A stretch of 64,000 nucleotides of DNA, taken from contig CANPYR010000005.1 in NCBI GenBank assembly GCA_947588805.1, positions 1 through 64,000 on the forward strand, in the 5' to 3' direction. Positions 7,716-17,678 of this stretch are shown piece after piece (position 1 is the stretch's first letter; every line of letters begins with the position of its first letter). The notes beneath the pieces are model-generated. The model was not told the origin of the DNA, did not search any database, and saw nothing but the letters and a program-made list of their open reading frames with translations. The position numbers and the translations under genes are program-made. Source of the stretch: an uncultured Clostridia bacterium. GTDB lineage: Bacteria > Bacillota > Clostridia > Oscillospirales > Ruminococcaceae.

Positions 7716-9071
7716 TCAGTTTTTGAGACTGTGAAGCGGCGCGGGGATCTGTCCTCCGCGGTTTATGAATTTTTCCGGGCTTCTTGTGTTCACCTTCATT
7801 ATCGGGGCATGACCGAAAAGCCCTCCCCAATCCAATTCCTCGCCGTCCTTTTTGCCGATGGCGGGGATTATTCTTACAGCGGTGGTCTTTGAGTTTATCA
7901 TCCCTATAGCTGCCTCGTCTGCGATTATTCCCGCGATCGCTTCGGGAGTGATATCGCCCGGGACCGCTATCATGTCAAGACCTACGGAGCAGACTGCGGT
8001 CATGGCTTCAAGCTTTTCTATCGTCAGAGAGCCGCTTTTAGCGTCCTCTATCATTCCCGCGTCCTCGGATACCGGGATAAACGCGCCCGAGAGTCCTCCT
8101 ACCGAAGAACATGCCATCACGCCGCCCTTCTTAACGCTGTCGTTCAAAAGAGCAAGGCAGGCGGTAGTCCCCGGCGCGCCGCACTGCTCAAGCCCTATCT
8201 CTTCAAGGATATGAGCGACGCTGTCTCCGACGGCTGGGGTGGGAGCGAGTGAAAGATCGACTATCCCAAACGGCACGCCAAGGCGTTCCGAAGCCGTCAC
8301 GCCGACAAGCTGCCCCACGCGTGTGATCTTATAGGCGGTGGTTTTTATTATATTGCATACTTCGTTTATATTTGCTTCGGGATGCTTAGAGATCGCAGAG
8401 CGGACCACTCCGGGGCCGGATACGCCGACGTTTATAATGCAGTCCGGTTCGCCTACTCCGTGATACGCTCCCGCCATGAACGGGTTATCGTCCACCGAGT
8501 TGCAGAACACCACCAGCTTTGCCGCGCCGAAGCAGTCGCTTTCTACCGTCATTTCGGCGGTCTTACGGATTATCCTCCCCATCAGTTTGCATGCGTCAAG
8601 ATTTATCCCGGTCTTTGTGGAGCCGATATTCACCGACGAGCAGACTCTTGACGTGAGCTTAAGAGCTTCGGGGATGGATTCTATAAGCTCCCTGTCCCCT
8701 GCGGAAAATCCCTTCTGAACGAGCGCCGAGTATCCCCCGATAAGATTTACTCCGACCGCTTCCGCAGCTCTGTCCATGGTCAGAGCGAATTTCACGGGAC
8801 TTTCCTTGCACGCCGCGGAAATAATAGAGATCGGGGTGACGGAGATCCTCTTATTTATAATAGGTATCCCGTACTCCTTTTCTATCTCCTCTCCGACTCG
8901 CACAAGATCCTTAGCGCAGCCGGTGATTTTTTTATATACCTTTTCGCAAGCCCTGTCTATGTCGCTGTCGATACAGTCCAAAAGAGAGATTCCCATCGTT
9001 ATGGTCCGTATATCAAGGCACTCGTCCTGTATCATATGTATAGTTTCCAAAATATCCGTTACGTTTATCAT
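7716..9071 (-). CDS. UPF0210/DUF711 (PFL family) protein
   Basis: A 451-residue protein of the conserved UPF0210 (DUF711) family, also called PFL family for its relation to glycyl-radical enzyme folds. Family landmarks are the start [39 protein letters not shown] and a Gly-rich core ([19 protein letters not shown]). Length matches the family. The ACT-domain gene 9176-9445 lies directly upstream with the same orientation, the conserved pairing of UPF0210 with UPF0237. The biochemical role is unknown; the ACT partner hints at amino-acid-linked regulation. Only a 7-base repeat array lies between the two genes. Confidence 0.9.
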   Translation of the reverse strand: MINVTDILETIHMIQDECLDIRTITMGISLLDCIDSDIDRACEKVYKKITGCAKDLVRVGEEIEKEYGIPIINKRISVTPISIISAACKESPVKFALTMDRAAEAVGVNLIGGYSALVQKGFSAGDRELIESIPEALKLTSRVCSSVNIGSTKTGINLDACKLMGRIIRKTAEMTVESDCFGAAKLVVFCNSVDDNPFMAGAYHGVGEPDCIINVGVSGPGVVRSAISKHPEANINEVCNIIKTTAYKITRVGQLVGVTASERLGVPFGIVDLSLAPTPAVGDSVAHILEEIGLEQCGAPGTTACLALLNDSVKKGGVMACSSVGGLSGAFIPVSEDAGMIEDAKSGSLTIEKLEAMTAVCSVGLDMIAVPGDITPEAIAGIIADEAAIGMINSKTTAVRIIPAIGKKDGEELDWGGLFGHAPIMKVNTRSPEKFINRGGQIPAPLHSLKN

Positions 9072-9121
9072 GTCAGCCCTCTGCTTCCTAAAGTCGTATT
9101 CTGTGTGTTAAATCAAGATAG

Positions 9122-9163
9122 AAAATATAAAATATAAAATATAAAATTTAAAATTCAGATCGA
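9122..9163. repeat. Heptanucleotide array (AAAATAT type)
   Basis: Six 7-base units: AAAATAT three times, AAAATTT, AAAATTC and AGATCGA, in the gap between the ACT gene and the DUF711 gene. Confidence 0.85.
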
Positions 9164-9175
9164 AGCTTCCGAATT

Positions 9176-9445
9176 TCAGATATGATGCATCGAGTTAAAG
9201 ATATCCTCGTGCATGACATAGATAGACAGCCCGAGACTTTTCCCGAGCTCGCTCATCCGGTCGCTGAGTTCCGCTAAAGGGATGCTGAGCTTAGTTATGT
9301 CTACGAGCATGATCATAGCGAAAACGTCCTGCAAAACCGACTGAGAGACCTCAGTGACGTTAGCGTTGCACTCCGCACACATCGTCGAGACCTTCGCCAA
9401 AATCCCGACCGCGTCCTTACCGATAACCGAAATAACTGCTTTCAT
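9176..9445 (-). CDS. ACT domain protein (UPF0237)
   Basis: An 89-residue stand-alone ACT domain: MKAVISVIGKDAVGILAKVS, then CNANVTEVSQSVLQDVFAMI, then helices and a final strand (SIYVMHEDIF). The N-terminal G-KD-GI pattern and length match UPF0237. ACT domains bind amino acids or similar small ligands and act as regulatory subunits. It is the first gene of a two-gene unit with DUF711. ACGGAGG precedes the ATG at good spacing, and a promoter is visible upstream. Confidence 0.9.
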   Translation of the reverse strand: MKAVISVIGKDAVGILAKVSTMCAECNANVTEVSQSVLQDVFAMIMLVDITKLSIPLAELSDRMSELGKSLGLSIYVMHEDIFNSMHHI

Positions 9446-9494
9446 TGGTAGCCTCCGTTAAAAAAGAATTTATACTGATAGATGGTGTGAGGAT

Positions 9495-9523
9495 ATTATA
9501 GCACAGGTTGGGAAGAAAAGCAA
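9495..9523 (-). promoter_or_regulatory. Promoter of the ACT/DUF711 unit
   Basis: On the minus strand TTGCTT (9523-9518), 17 bases, then TATAAT (9500-9495). Confidence 0.65.
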
Positions 9524-9559
9524 GAGGGAAAGATACGCGGGACGCGCCACGGCGCGGCA

Positions 9560-9652
9560 AGAAGTCAGAGGTCAGAAATCAGATATCAGAATTTCAAGGG
9601 GTTCGCCTTCGGCGAGGGATTTAAAGCACGGGGATAGTGTGTGCGTAATGGA
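9560..9652. repeat. Dispersed intergenic repeat, copy 1
   Basis: It starts with five heptamers (AGAAGTC, AGAGGTC, AGAAATC, AGATATC, AGAATTT), continues through the small hairpin TTCGCCTTCGGCGA and ends in ATAGTGTGTGCG. The same order of elements recurs at 36822-36911. The surrounding gap (9524-10022) has no gene that I can support. Confidence 0.75.
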
Positions 9653-9909
9653 TGCGCCTGGATACGCTGGCGCGCGGCCTGCGGGGCTTTAAGAGGGGAT
9701 TAGATGGGGGTTCGGCGGCGGGATGAGCTGTCCTTTGATAAAGCCATTACCTACTGCGCCCGCCGAACTTGCCGAGTTTTGTCCGTGAGACAACCGAAGC
9801 GGTACTTTGACAACGCGATTAAAACTCTTTGAGGACGAGCGGTCGATAATTTATGACCGCGAAGTCCGAAAAGCAAGTTTTAACGCTTTGTTTCTGAGGG
9901 CGGTCAAAC

Positions 9910-9937
9910 GGGAACAAAACCGGCAATGTTTTCCCGC
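9910..9937. repeat. Short dispersed repeat, copy 1
   Basis: GGGAACAAAACCGGCAATG followed by TTTTCCCGC. A near-identical segment occurs at 63096-63120 upstream of bioY. The ends are partly complementary (GGGAA/TTCCC). Confidence 0.65.
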
Positions 9938-10022
9938 CCCTCTCCCGCTCATCACGCCGCCGCGCTCGCATTTTTCATTTGCGAAATAATCTCCAAATCC
10001 CCTCTATCAGCGTTCCCCCAAA

Positions 10023-10098
10023 TTTAACTCCAAGTTAAAAAAATAAACCTAAATTTAACTGCGCGGTTCTTGCAAAAATTTGCGCGGCGTGGTATGCT
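10023..10098 (+). promoter_or_regulatory. Promoter and palindromic operator of the HTH/TPR gene
   Basis: A perfect 17-base palindrome, TTTAACT-CCA-AGTTAAA (10023-10039), is followed by a second TTTAACT half-site near 10054. Then TTGCAA (10070-10075), 17 bases and TATGCT (10093-10098) form a promoter. The site lies immediately upstream of the -35, suitable for a regulator acting on its own gene (inference). Confidence 0.55.
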
Positions 10099-10207
10099 TT
10101 AATCACGGACAGAAAATGCGCATTAAAATCCCGCGCTTACGGTTCATTTCCGCAGCCGGGAGTCTGTGATTAAAAACTATAAAATTTAATTAAGGAGTTA
10201 TATTATT

Positions 10208-11272
10208 ATGGAGATTACTATTTCAAAAACGCTTAAGGAGCTTCGCCGCAAAAAGGGCAATACTCAGGAACAGCTTGCCGACTTTCTTTCAATCAGCACC
10301 CCCGCCGTCTCAAAATGGGAGCGCGCGGAAGGGTATCCCGATATCACGCTTTTACCCGCTATTTCCGAGTTTTACGGCGTTACGGTCGACGAACTGTTGG
10401 GAGTGGATTCGATAAGAAAGCTGCATAAAATCGACAGCGGAGTTAAAGACGGCCTTGAGCTTTTAAAAGCGGGAAAGACCGCCGAAGCCGTCAGGATCTG
10501 GCGCGAGCTTTATGCGGAGTTTCCTAACGATCATTCGGTTATAGCAGGGCTTGCTTTTGCGCTTTATTACGATTACAACGGAAACCGTCAGAACGTCGCT
10601 AATCTTAACGAAGTTATACTTCTTGAAGAGAGGATTTTGGATGAATCCACCGTACAGCACCTTCGCGACGCGGCCATAGAGCGGCTCTGCTACAGCTATT
10701 CCGCGCTCGGGGATGTTGAAAAGGCGAAGGAGTATGCAAATATGTCCGGGACTGTGAACTCATCCCGGGAGGTCCTTACCGCGAACATCCTCTCCGGCGA
10801 CGAGCAGTCCCGCAGCAACCGGACTCTTATAATCCAGCTTTTAGCGATCCTCCAGAACGCTATATATCATGTCGGAGCCGTCGACTGGCTCACCCGTCAC
10901 GAGCTTGTTTTAGGTCTTTTGGATCTTTTCTTCGACGGTAAAAACATGGGCGCGTACTACGGTAACGCCGCGAACGCGCACTACTTCTGCGCAAGAATTT
11001 ACGCCGGTACCGAAGGTTGCGAGGATAAGGTCAGATATCATCTTGAGAAGCTTGCGGAGTGCATAAAAAACGGTGCCGAGGCGCATCCGACCTACGGCGG
11101 CGAGATTTTCAAGGGGTATTACGTCGAGGACGGGGCCGTAATTAAAAACAGCGAGGAATCTCTGGGACAGGTTTACGCCAAGGCGCTCGGGCATGAAGAA
11201 AGCCCGATGTTCGACGGGCTGAGGGGAGAAAAATGGTTTGAGAAGGTGATGAAGACAGCGGAGGAGGGGTAA
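10208..11272 (+). CDS. HTH (XRE) regulator with TPR-like C-terminal domain
   Basis: A 354-residue protein. Residues 4-65 are a Cro/C1-type helix-turn-helix (LKELRRKKGNTQEQLADFLS, ISTPAVSKWERAEGYP, ITLLPAISEFYGVTVDELLG). From residue 80 on there are helical repeats of TPR character (LLKAGKTAEAVRIWRELYAEF, then AIERLCYSYSALGDVEKAKEYA). This architecture is common in Clostridia as a regulator whose helical domain may bind a peptide or protein. A paralogue of the same architecture lies at 59166-60236. TAAGGAG precedes the ATG. The gene stands alone with its own promoter and palindrome. Its regulatory target is unknown. Confidence 0.85.
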   Translation: MEITISKTLKELRRKKGNTQEQLADFLSISTPAVSKWERAEGYPDITLLPAISEFYGVTVDELLGVDSIRKLHKIDSGVKDGLELLKAGKTAEAVRIWRELYAEFPNDHSVIAGLAFALYYDYNGNRQNVANLNEVILLEERILDESTVQHLRDAAIERLCYSYSALGDVEKAKEYANMSGTVNSSREVLTANILSGDEQSRSNRTLIIQLLAILQNAIYHVGAVDWLTRHELVLGLLDLFFDGKNMGAYYGNAANAHYFCARIYAGTEGCEDKVRYHLEKLAECIKNGAEAHPTYGGEIFKGYYVEDGAVIKNSEESLGQVYAKALGHEESPMFDGLRGEKWFEKVMKTAEEG

Positions 11273-11461
11273 GGGCGCTTGATTAGGCGCGGCGGCGGGG
11301 AAGAGCCGTGAATCGTTAAATTACGCATAAACCCGCGAAGAGCATAGGCGCATTTGCGCATTCATAGCTCCACGTGCAACGTACCGCAGTGCGGCTTACA
11401 AAAGCTATGCGCGTTCACCCCACCCCCAGCACGCCTGTTTTGACAGCATTAGCCGTCAAAA

Positions 11462-11487
11462 GGGGAGACCGCCTGCGGCGGCTCCCC
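11462..11487. repeat. Strong GC-rich hairpin (REP-like)
   Basis: GGGGAG-A-CCGCC-TGC-GGCGG-CTCCCC is an 11-pair stem with a bulged A in the 424-base gap between the HTH/TPR gene and the FtsX gene. A second hairpin (CGCGCC-TGCG-GGCGCG) follows near 11516. No coding gene was seen in 11273-11696. Part of the gap (GCGATTAAAGCTCTTTGAG; GAAAAGCAATTTTTAACGCT) resembles bases 9828-9895, so it may be another copy of a diverged repeat. Confidence 0.5.
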
Positions 11488-11696
11488 TTGCCCATCTTTT
11501 GCTTATGGAGATTTCGCGCCTGCGGGCGCGGCCAAAGGTCGTTGCGATTAAAGCTCTTTGAGAGACTCCTGCGGCGCCTTGAAAAGCAATTTTTAACGCT
11601 ACGAGTTTCTGCCATTTGAACCCCATGCTGCCTTTTGAGGAAAGGCCAGACTTTTCGCCTCCCGTCCTCAGCAGGCGGCTCTCTGAAACCGGCTTA

Positions 11697-14510
11697 TCAA
11701 TCCTCGCCCAGCTTCAGCGCCTTATTGATATTTATCTGCTTAATAAGTCTCGCAATTACTATAAATCCTACAATCAGCATCACAAGCACTATCACGTAAA
11801 GCTTGATATAATCGCTTCTCTGAGATATTACCCTGAACGGCGGCACCTGGTCGGTGACGTTGTAAAGCACCTGGAACAGCGGTACGAAGATGTCCGAAGC
11901 TATTCCTCCGATTATGATCGAAAGGAATATCGATACCCCGGAAACGAGCAGCTGCTCGTATACTATCATCGATATTATCTCCCTGAAGCTCATTCCCATC
12001 GCCCTTAAAATGCCGAACTGCAAAGTTCTTCCCTTGATGGAAAGGATCCAGTAGATAAGGAATCCTATGAAGCACATCGCCATTATCGTTATAAATCCGA
12101 GAGTCAGAGCGCCGTTTACGCCCTGAAGGACCGCGTCGGTCTTCGAGCTTATTATCAGCTGTGAAGCTACGTCAAGTCTTGTCGCGGTTATATCGTTATC
12201 CACTACGCTCTGGTAAAGCGCTGCTATATCCGCGTCGTCCTCAAGATCTATCCAAACCTCGTAAGGCTCTGTGATCGTCATTATCGACATATAGTCGTAG
12301 TTTAATATCGCAAAGTCGCGGTAGTCTCCCGCAGAGTTTTTGTCATACGGGTTGAGCGCCGGCCAGTATTCCACGATAGCTACAACCACCGTCTCAAACC
12401 AGTCGTTTCTCGCCCACTTTACCTGCACTACGTCCCCGAGCTTTATCCCGGCCTTATCCGCGTAAGACTGCGATACTATGATACCGTCCTGGCACTCGTT
12501 AAGAGCGTTTATGTAGTTATTTATATGCGAGGGAAGAAGATCCGAGCGGAACCAAGCAACTCTTGCGAACTGGCTCGGCACTATTCCCATGACGTGAACG
12601 TCTGCGGTCGTGGATTCGTTATAGCGGAGCTGGACCGCGTCGCGCTGGAACACCGGAGTCGCAAGCTTTACTCCCGCAAGAGAAGAATATCTGTCGAAAT
12701 CCGGCTCGGTGTACTGAGTAGTCGAGCTCTCCTCTCCCGTCTCGGGATCCGTCACTCTCACGCGGCTCGTCTTCCATGCTTCGGAGATCACCGCGTCGGC
12801 TCCGAGGTTATATCGAATCCTCTCCTCGGTGTTTCTGTTTATCGCCCTTGCGGTATTCGCCGAGAATATCCCGAGCGCTACCGTTAAGATCAGGAATATC
12901 ATTATGAACTTCTCGCGCCCTGTCGAGGAGCGGCCGATATTGTTAAGCGAGATATAAGCGGCCGGAGACCAGCGCTTTCTTCCGATCATATATATGAGCC
13001 TGATGAAGTATGGGTAAATCCTTACGCATAAAAGCGCAGCGCCGAGTATAAACACCGTCGAAGCCGCGAACATAAGCGGACTCATGGTCGTAGAGGTATC
13101 GATACCCTGGCTTATAAGATTGTCGTTCAGTCTGTTATACCACCAGAGCCAAGCTATCGGCAGTACCAGGCAGATAACGTCAAGGAAGGAGCGCTGCCAG
13201 AACGACTTTTTCTGCTCGTGAGCCTTAGACTGCTTATGCGCGACTATAGAAACTCTTGAAGCCGGGATTATCGGAACGAGAGTAGTTATAAAGAACACCC
13301 CGACCGCAGCTACCGCATACCCGAAAGCCGTAAGCGAAAGCTTGGCATGAAGCGCCGGCCTGTTTACAAATTCAAGGAAGCCGTTTGATACGCCCAGGAT
13401 ATTGCAGAGCCCGAGACCGACAAACGGTCCTATAAGCGCCGAGACTGCGCCGAGTATAAGCGTTTCATACGCGTAGATCCTTAAGATCTGCCACGACGAA
13501 GCGCCGCGGGATTTGAGCATCGCGATCTCGTTTCTCTCGCTCTCGATATTGAGCTGAGATACCATAAACAGGTAGAATATCAGCATCAGTATGACCGGTA
13601 TATCGAGCATAAGCATTATATACTTGAGCGAAGCCGCCTTGGAAGCGTAGCTTTCAAGTATCTGCTGCGCGGGGACGGTGAACGTCGCGTTGTCGTCCCT
13701 ATATTTTTCCGACTGCGAAGCGAACTGACTGCGGACGTGCTCGATAACGTTCATGTCCATGTGCTGGTAGTCGATTATGATCCGGCAGTCTACCTGGTTA
13801 AGATTTACGACTCCGGTCATGATAACGTCGTCGATGAGGGTGTTGAACTCGCAGAACATGGTGTTGTCGTATTCCGAAAGTCCCTCTGACCAGTAGGTAT
13901 CGTTATCGTCCAAAAGCTCGAATGTACCTACTATCTTTATCTTTACCGTTTCGCCGGGCGATAGGATATTCGTCACCTCGTATACGGTATCCTGCATGAC
14001 CTGCGCCACCTGCATAGCGCGCTCGGAGCATATTACTTCGTATACGTCCCCGTCCTTCTTGCCGGGTTCGAACATTCTTCCCGAGGTGATATTGATGTGA
14101 TCGCCGATTTCGGTCATACCGCCCAATTTTATCATCGCGGGTTCGCCCGTCTCGGTCTCGATATTTGTAATATACAGATACGCGTCCGAGGTGTAGCACT
14201 TATGGTTCAGATACGGCACAAAAAGGTCGTTGAATCTGTTTACCGACTTCGCGTATATATCCACGACGGTATTTCTCTGCCGCGCGGCGTTAGAGCCGGA
14301 AACTATTGTCTTTGAAACCGCGTAAACGCCGGGATATATCCCCTGGTCTTCCTGATATGCCTGCATGTCCTTTATAAGCATTCTCTGAAGCGAGGCGTGC
14401 ATATATATCGGGATCGTACTTGTCATCGCGGTCGCCATTATAAAGCCGATAAGAAGGCATATTACCATCCACTTGGTATTGCGCATCTTACGTATCAGAA
14501 GTGTCAGCAT
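11697..14510 (-). CDS. ABC transporter permease, FtsX/MacB type
   Basis: A 937-residue membrane protein with a TM near residues 12-35, an extracytoplasmic domain, then TM clusters at about 290-420, 450-510 and 790-930. ESERNEIAMLKSRGASSWQI and FGILRAMGMSFREI are the paired coupling segments of FtsX-like domains, so one chain appears to carry two FtsX-type halves. Such permeases move peptides, lipids or antibiotics, or act as mechanotransmitters to surface hydrolases; they do not import sugars. It is the last gene of the ~20-kb set and directly follows the HlyD-like adaptor (37-base gap). The likely ATPases are the LolD-like proteins at the head of the cluster. GAGGAAAAAT precedes the ATG. Confidence 0.85.
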   Translation of the reverse strand: MLTLLIRKMRNTKWMVICLLIGFIMATAMTSTIPIYMHASLQRMLIKDMQAYQEDQGIYPGVYAVSKTIVSGSNAARQRNTVVDIYAKSVNRFNDLFVPYLNHKCYTSDAYLYITNIETETGEPAMIKLGGMTEIGDHINITSGRMFEPGKKDGDVYEVICSERAMQVAQVMQDTVYEVTNILSPGETVKIKIVGTFELLDDNDTYWSEGLSEYDNTMFCEFNTLIDDVIMTGVVNLNQVDCRIIIDYQHMDMNVIEHVRSQFASQSEKYRDDNATFTVPAQQILESYASKAASLKYIMLMLDIPVILMLIFYLFMVSQLNIESERNEIAMLKSRGASSWQILRIYAYETLILGAVSALIGPFVGLGLCNILGVSNGFLEFVNRPALHAKLSLTAFGYAVAAVGVFFITTLVPIIPASRVSIVAHKQSKAHEQKKSFWQRSFLDVICLVLPIAWLWWYNRLNDNLISQGIDTSTTMSPLMFAASTVFILGAALLCVRIYPYFIRLIYMIGRKRWSPAAYISLNNIGRSSTGREKFIMIFLILTVALGIFSANTARAINRNTEERIRYNLGADAVISEAWKTSRVRVTDPETGEESSTTQYTEPDFDRYSSLAGVKLATPVFQRDAVQLRYNESTTADVHVMGIVPSQFARVAWFRSDLLPSHINNYINALNECQDGIIVSQSYADKAGIKLGDVVQVKWARNDWFETVVVAIVEYWPALNPYDKNSAGDYRDFAILNYDYMSIMTITEPYEVWIDLEDDADIAALYQSVVDNDITATRLDVASQLIISSKTDAVLQGVNGALTLGFITIMAMCFIGFLIYWILSIKGRTLQFGILRAMGMSFREIISMIVYEQLLVSGVSIFLSIIIGGIASDIFVPLFQVLYNVTDQVPPFRVISQRSDYIKLYVIVLVMLIVGFIVIARLIKQININKALKLGED

Positions 14511-14547
14511 ATTTTTCCTCCGAAAGTCTTATTTTGCGCTTGCCTTT

Positions 14548-15597
14548 TTATCTGATTATTACCTCGTCGCCCTCTTCAAGCCCCGAGGTTATCTCGACGA
14601 GCGACCCGCTCTGCAAGCCCTCGGTCACGCTGACGGCGGTCCTCTCGTTGTCCTTGAATACGTAAACCGTCGGAACTCCGTTTACCTTCTTTACAAGGTT
14701 AGCCGAGATTACAATGACGTTCTCGCGCTTGTCAAGAATTAAAAGCGTATCGGCGATATTTCCGACCGCCGAGGTCTCGGGGATTATGTCGTTGAACTTG
14801 ACGATTATATCCTCCGACTGCTCTCCCAAAACGTCCTCGCCGTTTGCGTCTACCAACGGCCCGCTCACGCTCTCGTCCCACTGACGGCCGGAGATATTTC
14901 TCACTATCGTCCCGTCGAAGTATTCGCCCTCGTATCTTATCTGGATCGGTCTTCCGATCAGAAACTCTCCTACGTCGTTATTCGGGTCGATCTTTATATA
15001 AAGATCCGTAACGTCTATTACCGTAACAACCGTGACTCCCGGGTTTACCCAGTCGCCGGGAGAGCAGGTCAGAACGTATGAAACGGTTCCCGAAACTCCC
15101 GAGTAAAGCTTCGCGGCTTCCTTTTCGGCATAGAGCTTGTCGAGATCGTTCTGCATAAGCTCTACGTCCAAAAGCTCCTTAGCTTTCACGTTCTCGGATT
15201 CGTGCTTCTCGACTGCGATATCGTATTCGAGCTGCTCTCGCCTTAGCTCCTTCTCCATCCTCTCTATCGAGTTGTCAAGCTCGTATGTCTCAAATTCCGC
15301 AAGGAGCTGCCCCTGCTCGACGTTTTCGCCTGCAGTCACATATACTTCCTTTATATTTCCTCCGACGTCCTCAAACCTGGCGTTATATTCGGTGCCGGAA
15401 GCTATCGTCCCGAGAGTCAGGACCTGCTTGACGATATCCCTTCTCGTGGCGGTCGTGGTGGTATACGAAACCTCGTTCTCCTTTACCACCGGCGCTTCCA
15501 GAAGCTCTTCCTCCTCCGGAAGGAAATAGCAGCCGCTGAGCGAACTCATCATCACGGCCGCGGCTCCCGCCGCTAAAATTATACCTTTAAGTTTCAT
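14548..15597 (-). CDS. HlyD/MacA-like efflux adaptor lipoprotein
   Basis: About 349 residues starting at MKLKGIILAAG, with GGAGGAGC upstream; the longer ORF-track start has no support. The signal peptide ends in LSGC, a lipobox. Then come a lipoyl/barrel-sandwich half (ITVTAGENVEQGQLLAEFET-like pattern), a short coiled coil (residues ~125-165), the second lipoyl half and beta-barrel domains ending EGLEEGDEVIIR. It is a membrane-fusion-type adaptor of the MacA family, here lipid-anchored on the outer face of a Gram-positive membrane. It pairs with the FtsX-like permease that follows, giving a MacAB-like module without an outer-membrane partner. Confidence 0.85.
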   Translation of the reverse strand: MKLKGIILAAGAAAVMMSSLSGCYFLPEEEELLEAPVVKENEVSYTTTTATRRDIVKQVLTLGTIASGTEYNARFEDVGGNIKEVYVTAGENVEQGQLLAEFETYELDNSIERMEKELRREQLEYDIAVEKHESENVKAKELLDVELMQNDLDKLYAEKEAAKLYSGVSGTVSYVLTCSPGDWVNPGVTVVTVIDVTDLYIKIDPNNDVGEFLIGRPIQIRYEGEYFDGTIVRNISGRQWDESVSGPLVDANGEDVLGEQSEDIIVKFNDIIPETSAVGNIADTLLILDKRENVIVISANLVKKVNGVPTVYVFKDNERTAVSVTEGLQSGSLVEITSGLEEGDEVIIR

Positions 15598-15699
15598 AAC
15601 TAAATGCTCCTCCATGCGTAATTCATATTGGTCGGTTTGTCCGTATGCTTCTTTATCATTTATCAAACTCCCGTAAATAATGGGAAGTTATATACTTTT

Positions 15700-17370
15700 T
15701 TAATACCAGTCCCCAAGGCTGTCTCTGGTTATAGCGTCCTCGCTTCTGTAGAATTTTTTCCAGTCCCGAAGCTTCATATATCTTTCGGATATCTCCCCGT
15801 CGATCTCTGCTCTTATCCCGGAATAAACCGCCGCGAACGCCCATTTTGTTCTGTCTCGTGACATTTCATCCGGTCCCGGAAGTATATCGCACTCGGTTAT
15901 CGCCGCCATCTTTTCCGGCGCTATCTCCTTAGCCGCGAGCATGAAATTGACTCCGCTCCCGACTCCTCCGTAAAGATCCACAGAAACTATGTCCACTCTC
16001 TCGTCCCCGGGATAGAAATCCCTGTTCTGGCCGTTCCATACCCATATCAGGCTGTCGAGCTTATGAAAATACGTGAGCCTGTCGAATATTAGCTTATAAA
16101 GCCAGATATAGCTCTCCGCGTCGGCTCCCCACCAGAAAAGTCCGTTTCCCGCTTCGGGGAGGGGTCGGAATATCACCGGGATCTTATCCTCCCTGAGTCT
16201 TTTAAGCTGTATCGCTATCTGATCTATCCCGTCTACCACCATAAGCGTTTCAAACGGGACGTCTCCGTCGTCGTATCTCTGTCTTAAGGCCCCTCCGTCC
16301 ATCGTCGCTATATCAAGATCTATCACCGCGGATCTAAGATCAAATCCGTTTTCAAGATAGAGCGAGCCTCCCATCTCCCAGTACCAGCTGTAGCCGACGA
16401 TCCCTCCGTCGTCCCACCACTGCTTTGCAAGCTCTATGTCCCCGGCATCCTCTCCCGAGGAATACCCCATAAGCTCTCCGAACCGTATCGCTGGATACTT
16501 TCCCGTGGCGTTATATACCGCTTCTATCTCGGCGTTCGAACCCTGCGAGCAGTGCTGCGCGGTCATCACGCGAAGGCCGTATTCCTTTCTCAGGAATTCG
16601 TAAAGCTTTCTCATCCTTCTTAACGGGTCTTCAGTCACGGGCTTTCTCTGCACCGCATAATCAAGCCCGTTTACCGCTTCGTTGCTTTCGACCAATAGGC
16701 AGTCGAGATCCGTAGGCGCGTCAAAGCCTTCAAATATCGCGGAATTCGCGCCCTCGGTAAGATAAATGCCGTCAAATTCGACCGATTCGTATTCTCCGTT
16801 TCCGAGAGTTTCGACGTTATATTTTTCATCGCTCCCCGAAAATCCGAATCTGAACCGCGCCGGCTCATCCGACGCTATGCGTAGTGTGATATTATAAAGC
16901 TGCGAGCTCGGGACGTTTATTTTTATCTCTATCGCCCCGCCCGGCTCCGCTGTGACCGTACCGCCGCCGGAATATCCTTCCCTGCGGCCTGTCACTCCCG
17001 GGCCGTCCTTCTCAAACTCTATAAGCTCGCTGTGCTCCTTGTATTCGTATTCATACTCCGTCGGCTCGTATACCTCCGGGATATCGTTCCCCTCGGGATC
17101 CTCTGCAGGCTCCGTCTTAAGCTCTTCCGCAGTTATCTCTGCGTCCGAAGTCGCAACAGTCTCTATCGCTTCGGTCTTCGGTTCTTCGGTTATCTCGGGC
17201 TCAGTATCTTCCGAACTTACCGCCGTAGTCTCAGCCGGAGCTTCGGCGGTCATTATTTCAATTCCTTTGCTGTTTTCTGTCTTTGTTTCGTCCTCTGAAT
17301 TTTGCATATTCTCCGCGCCGCAGCCCGAGAGAAATATCGCAAGCGCCAGCACAGACAGCAGTTTTTTCAT
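15700..17370 (-). CDS. GH26 beta-mannanase-like lipoprotein with CBM
   Basis: 556 residues: a lipoprotein signal (IFLSGC), a long Thr/Glu-rich linker, a CBM35-like beta-sandwich (about 120-225) and a glycoside hydrolase family 26 catalytic domain (about 245-540). GH26 enzymes cleave beta-1,4-mannan and related glycans by a retaining mechanism. The acid/base segment reads FRPLPEAGNG-LFWWGAD and the nucleophile segment AAITECD. The usual RPLHE histidine beside the catalytic Glu is Pro here, although both Glu residues remain. The second GH26 in the window (61424-62977) keeps the His. The gene lies inside the transporter cluster but is preceded by a terminator-like hairpin, so it may have its own expression. 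Confidence 0.85.
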   Translation of the reverse strand: MKKLLSVLALAIFLSGCGAENMQNSEDETKTENSKGIEIMTAEAPAETTAVSSEDTEPEITEEPKTEAIETVATSDAEITAEELKTEPAEDPEGNDIPEVYEPTEYEYEYKEHSELIEFEKDGPGVTGRREGYSGGGTVTAEPGGAIEIKINVPSSQLYNITLRIASDEPARFRFGFSGSDEKYNVETLGNGEYESVEFDGIYLTEGANSAIFEGFDAPTDLDCLLVESNEAVNGLDYAVQRKPVTEDPLRRMRKLYEFLRKEYGLRVMTAQHCSQGSNAEIEAVYNATGKYPAIRFGELMGYSSGEDAGDIELAKQWWDDGGIVGYSWYWEMGGSLYLENGFDLRSAVIDLDIATMDGGALRQRYDDGDVPFETLMVVDGIDQIAIQLKRLREDKIPVIFRPLPEAGNGLFWWGADAESYIWLYKLIFDRLTYFHKLDSLIWVWNGQNRDFYPGDERVDIVSVDLYGGVGSGVNFMLAAKEIAPEKMAAITECDILPGPDEMSRDRTKWAFAAVYSGIRAEIDGEISERYMKLRDWKKFYRSEDAITRDSLGDWY

Positions 17371-17420
17371 ATAAGCATCTCACATTTAACATATAAAAAG
17401 ATTTTGCGCGTTTAATCGGG

Positions 17421-17446
17421 AAAACCTGCCGTCAAAAAACGGCAGG
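17421..17446 (-). terminator. Terminator-like hairpin upstream of the GH26 gene
   Basis: On the minus strand CCTGCCGT-TTTTTG-ACGGCAGG is followed by TTTT. It lies in the 308-base gap (17371-17678) after the second MalG gene and could end or reduce read-through into the GH26/HlyD/FtsX part. The rest of the gap shows GC-rich inverted repeats but no gene. Confidence 0.5.
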
Positions 17447-17678
17447 CCCTGTCTCAGCGGTCGAGCCGATACCGAATACAGTCTTCGATATCTTTTCGCC
17501 CGCGGGCTGCGCCGGGGATAAATAAATTTCTCCCGCGGCGCTTTGCCCTTAAGCAGTTTATTCGCTTTAATTTTTAGCCGGAACTGTAATTTCGCTCTTT
17601 TGCTCTTTCGCTCTTTTCACGCTCCGAGTGATATTCGCCCTCTCAGCGCGATCCGAACGTTAAGATTAAAATTACAAA

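Noticed and set aside
9560-9652. Heptamer arrays as a CRISPR array
   Set aside because: Units are 7 bases with no spacers, and no cas genes are present.
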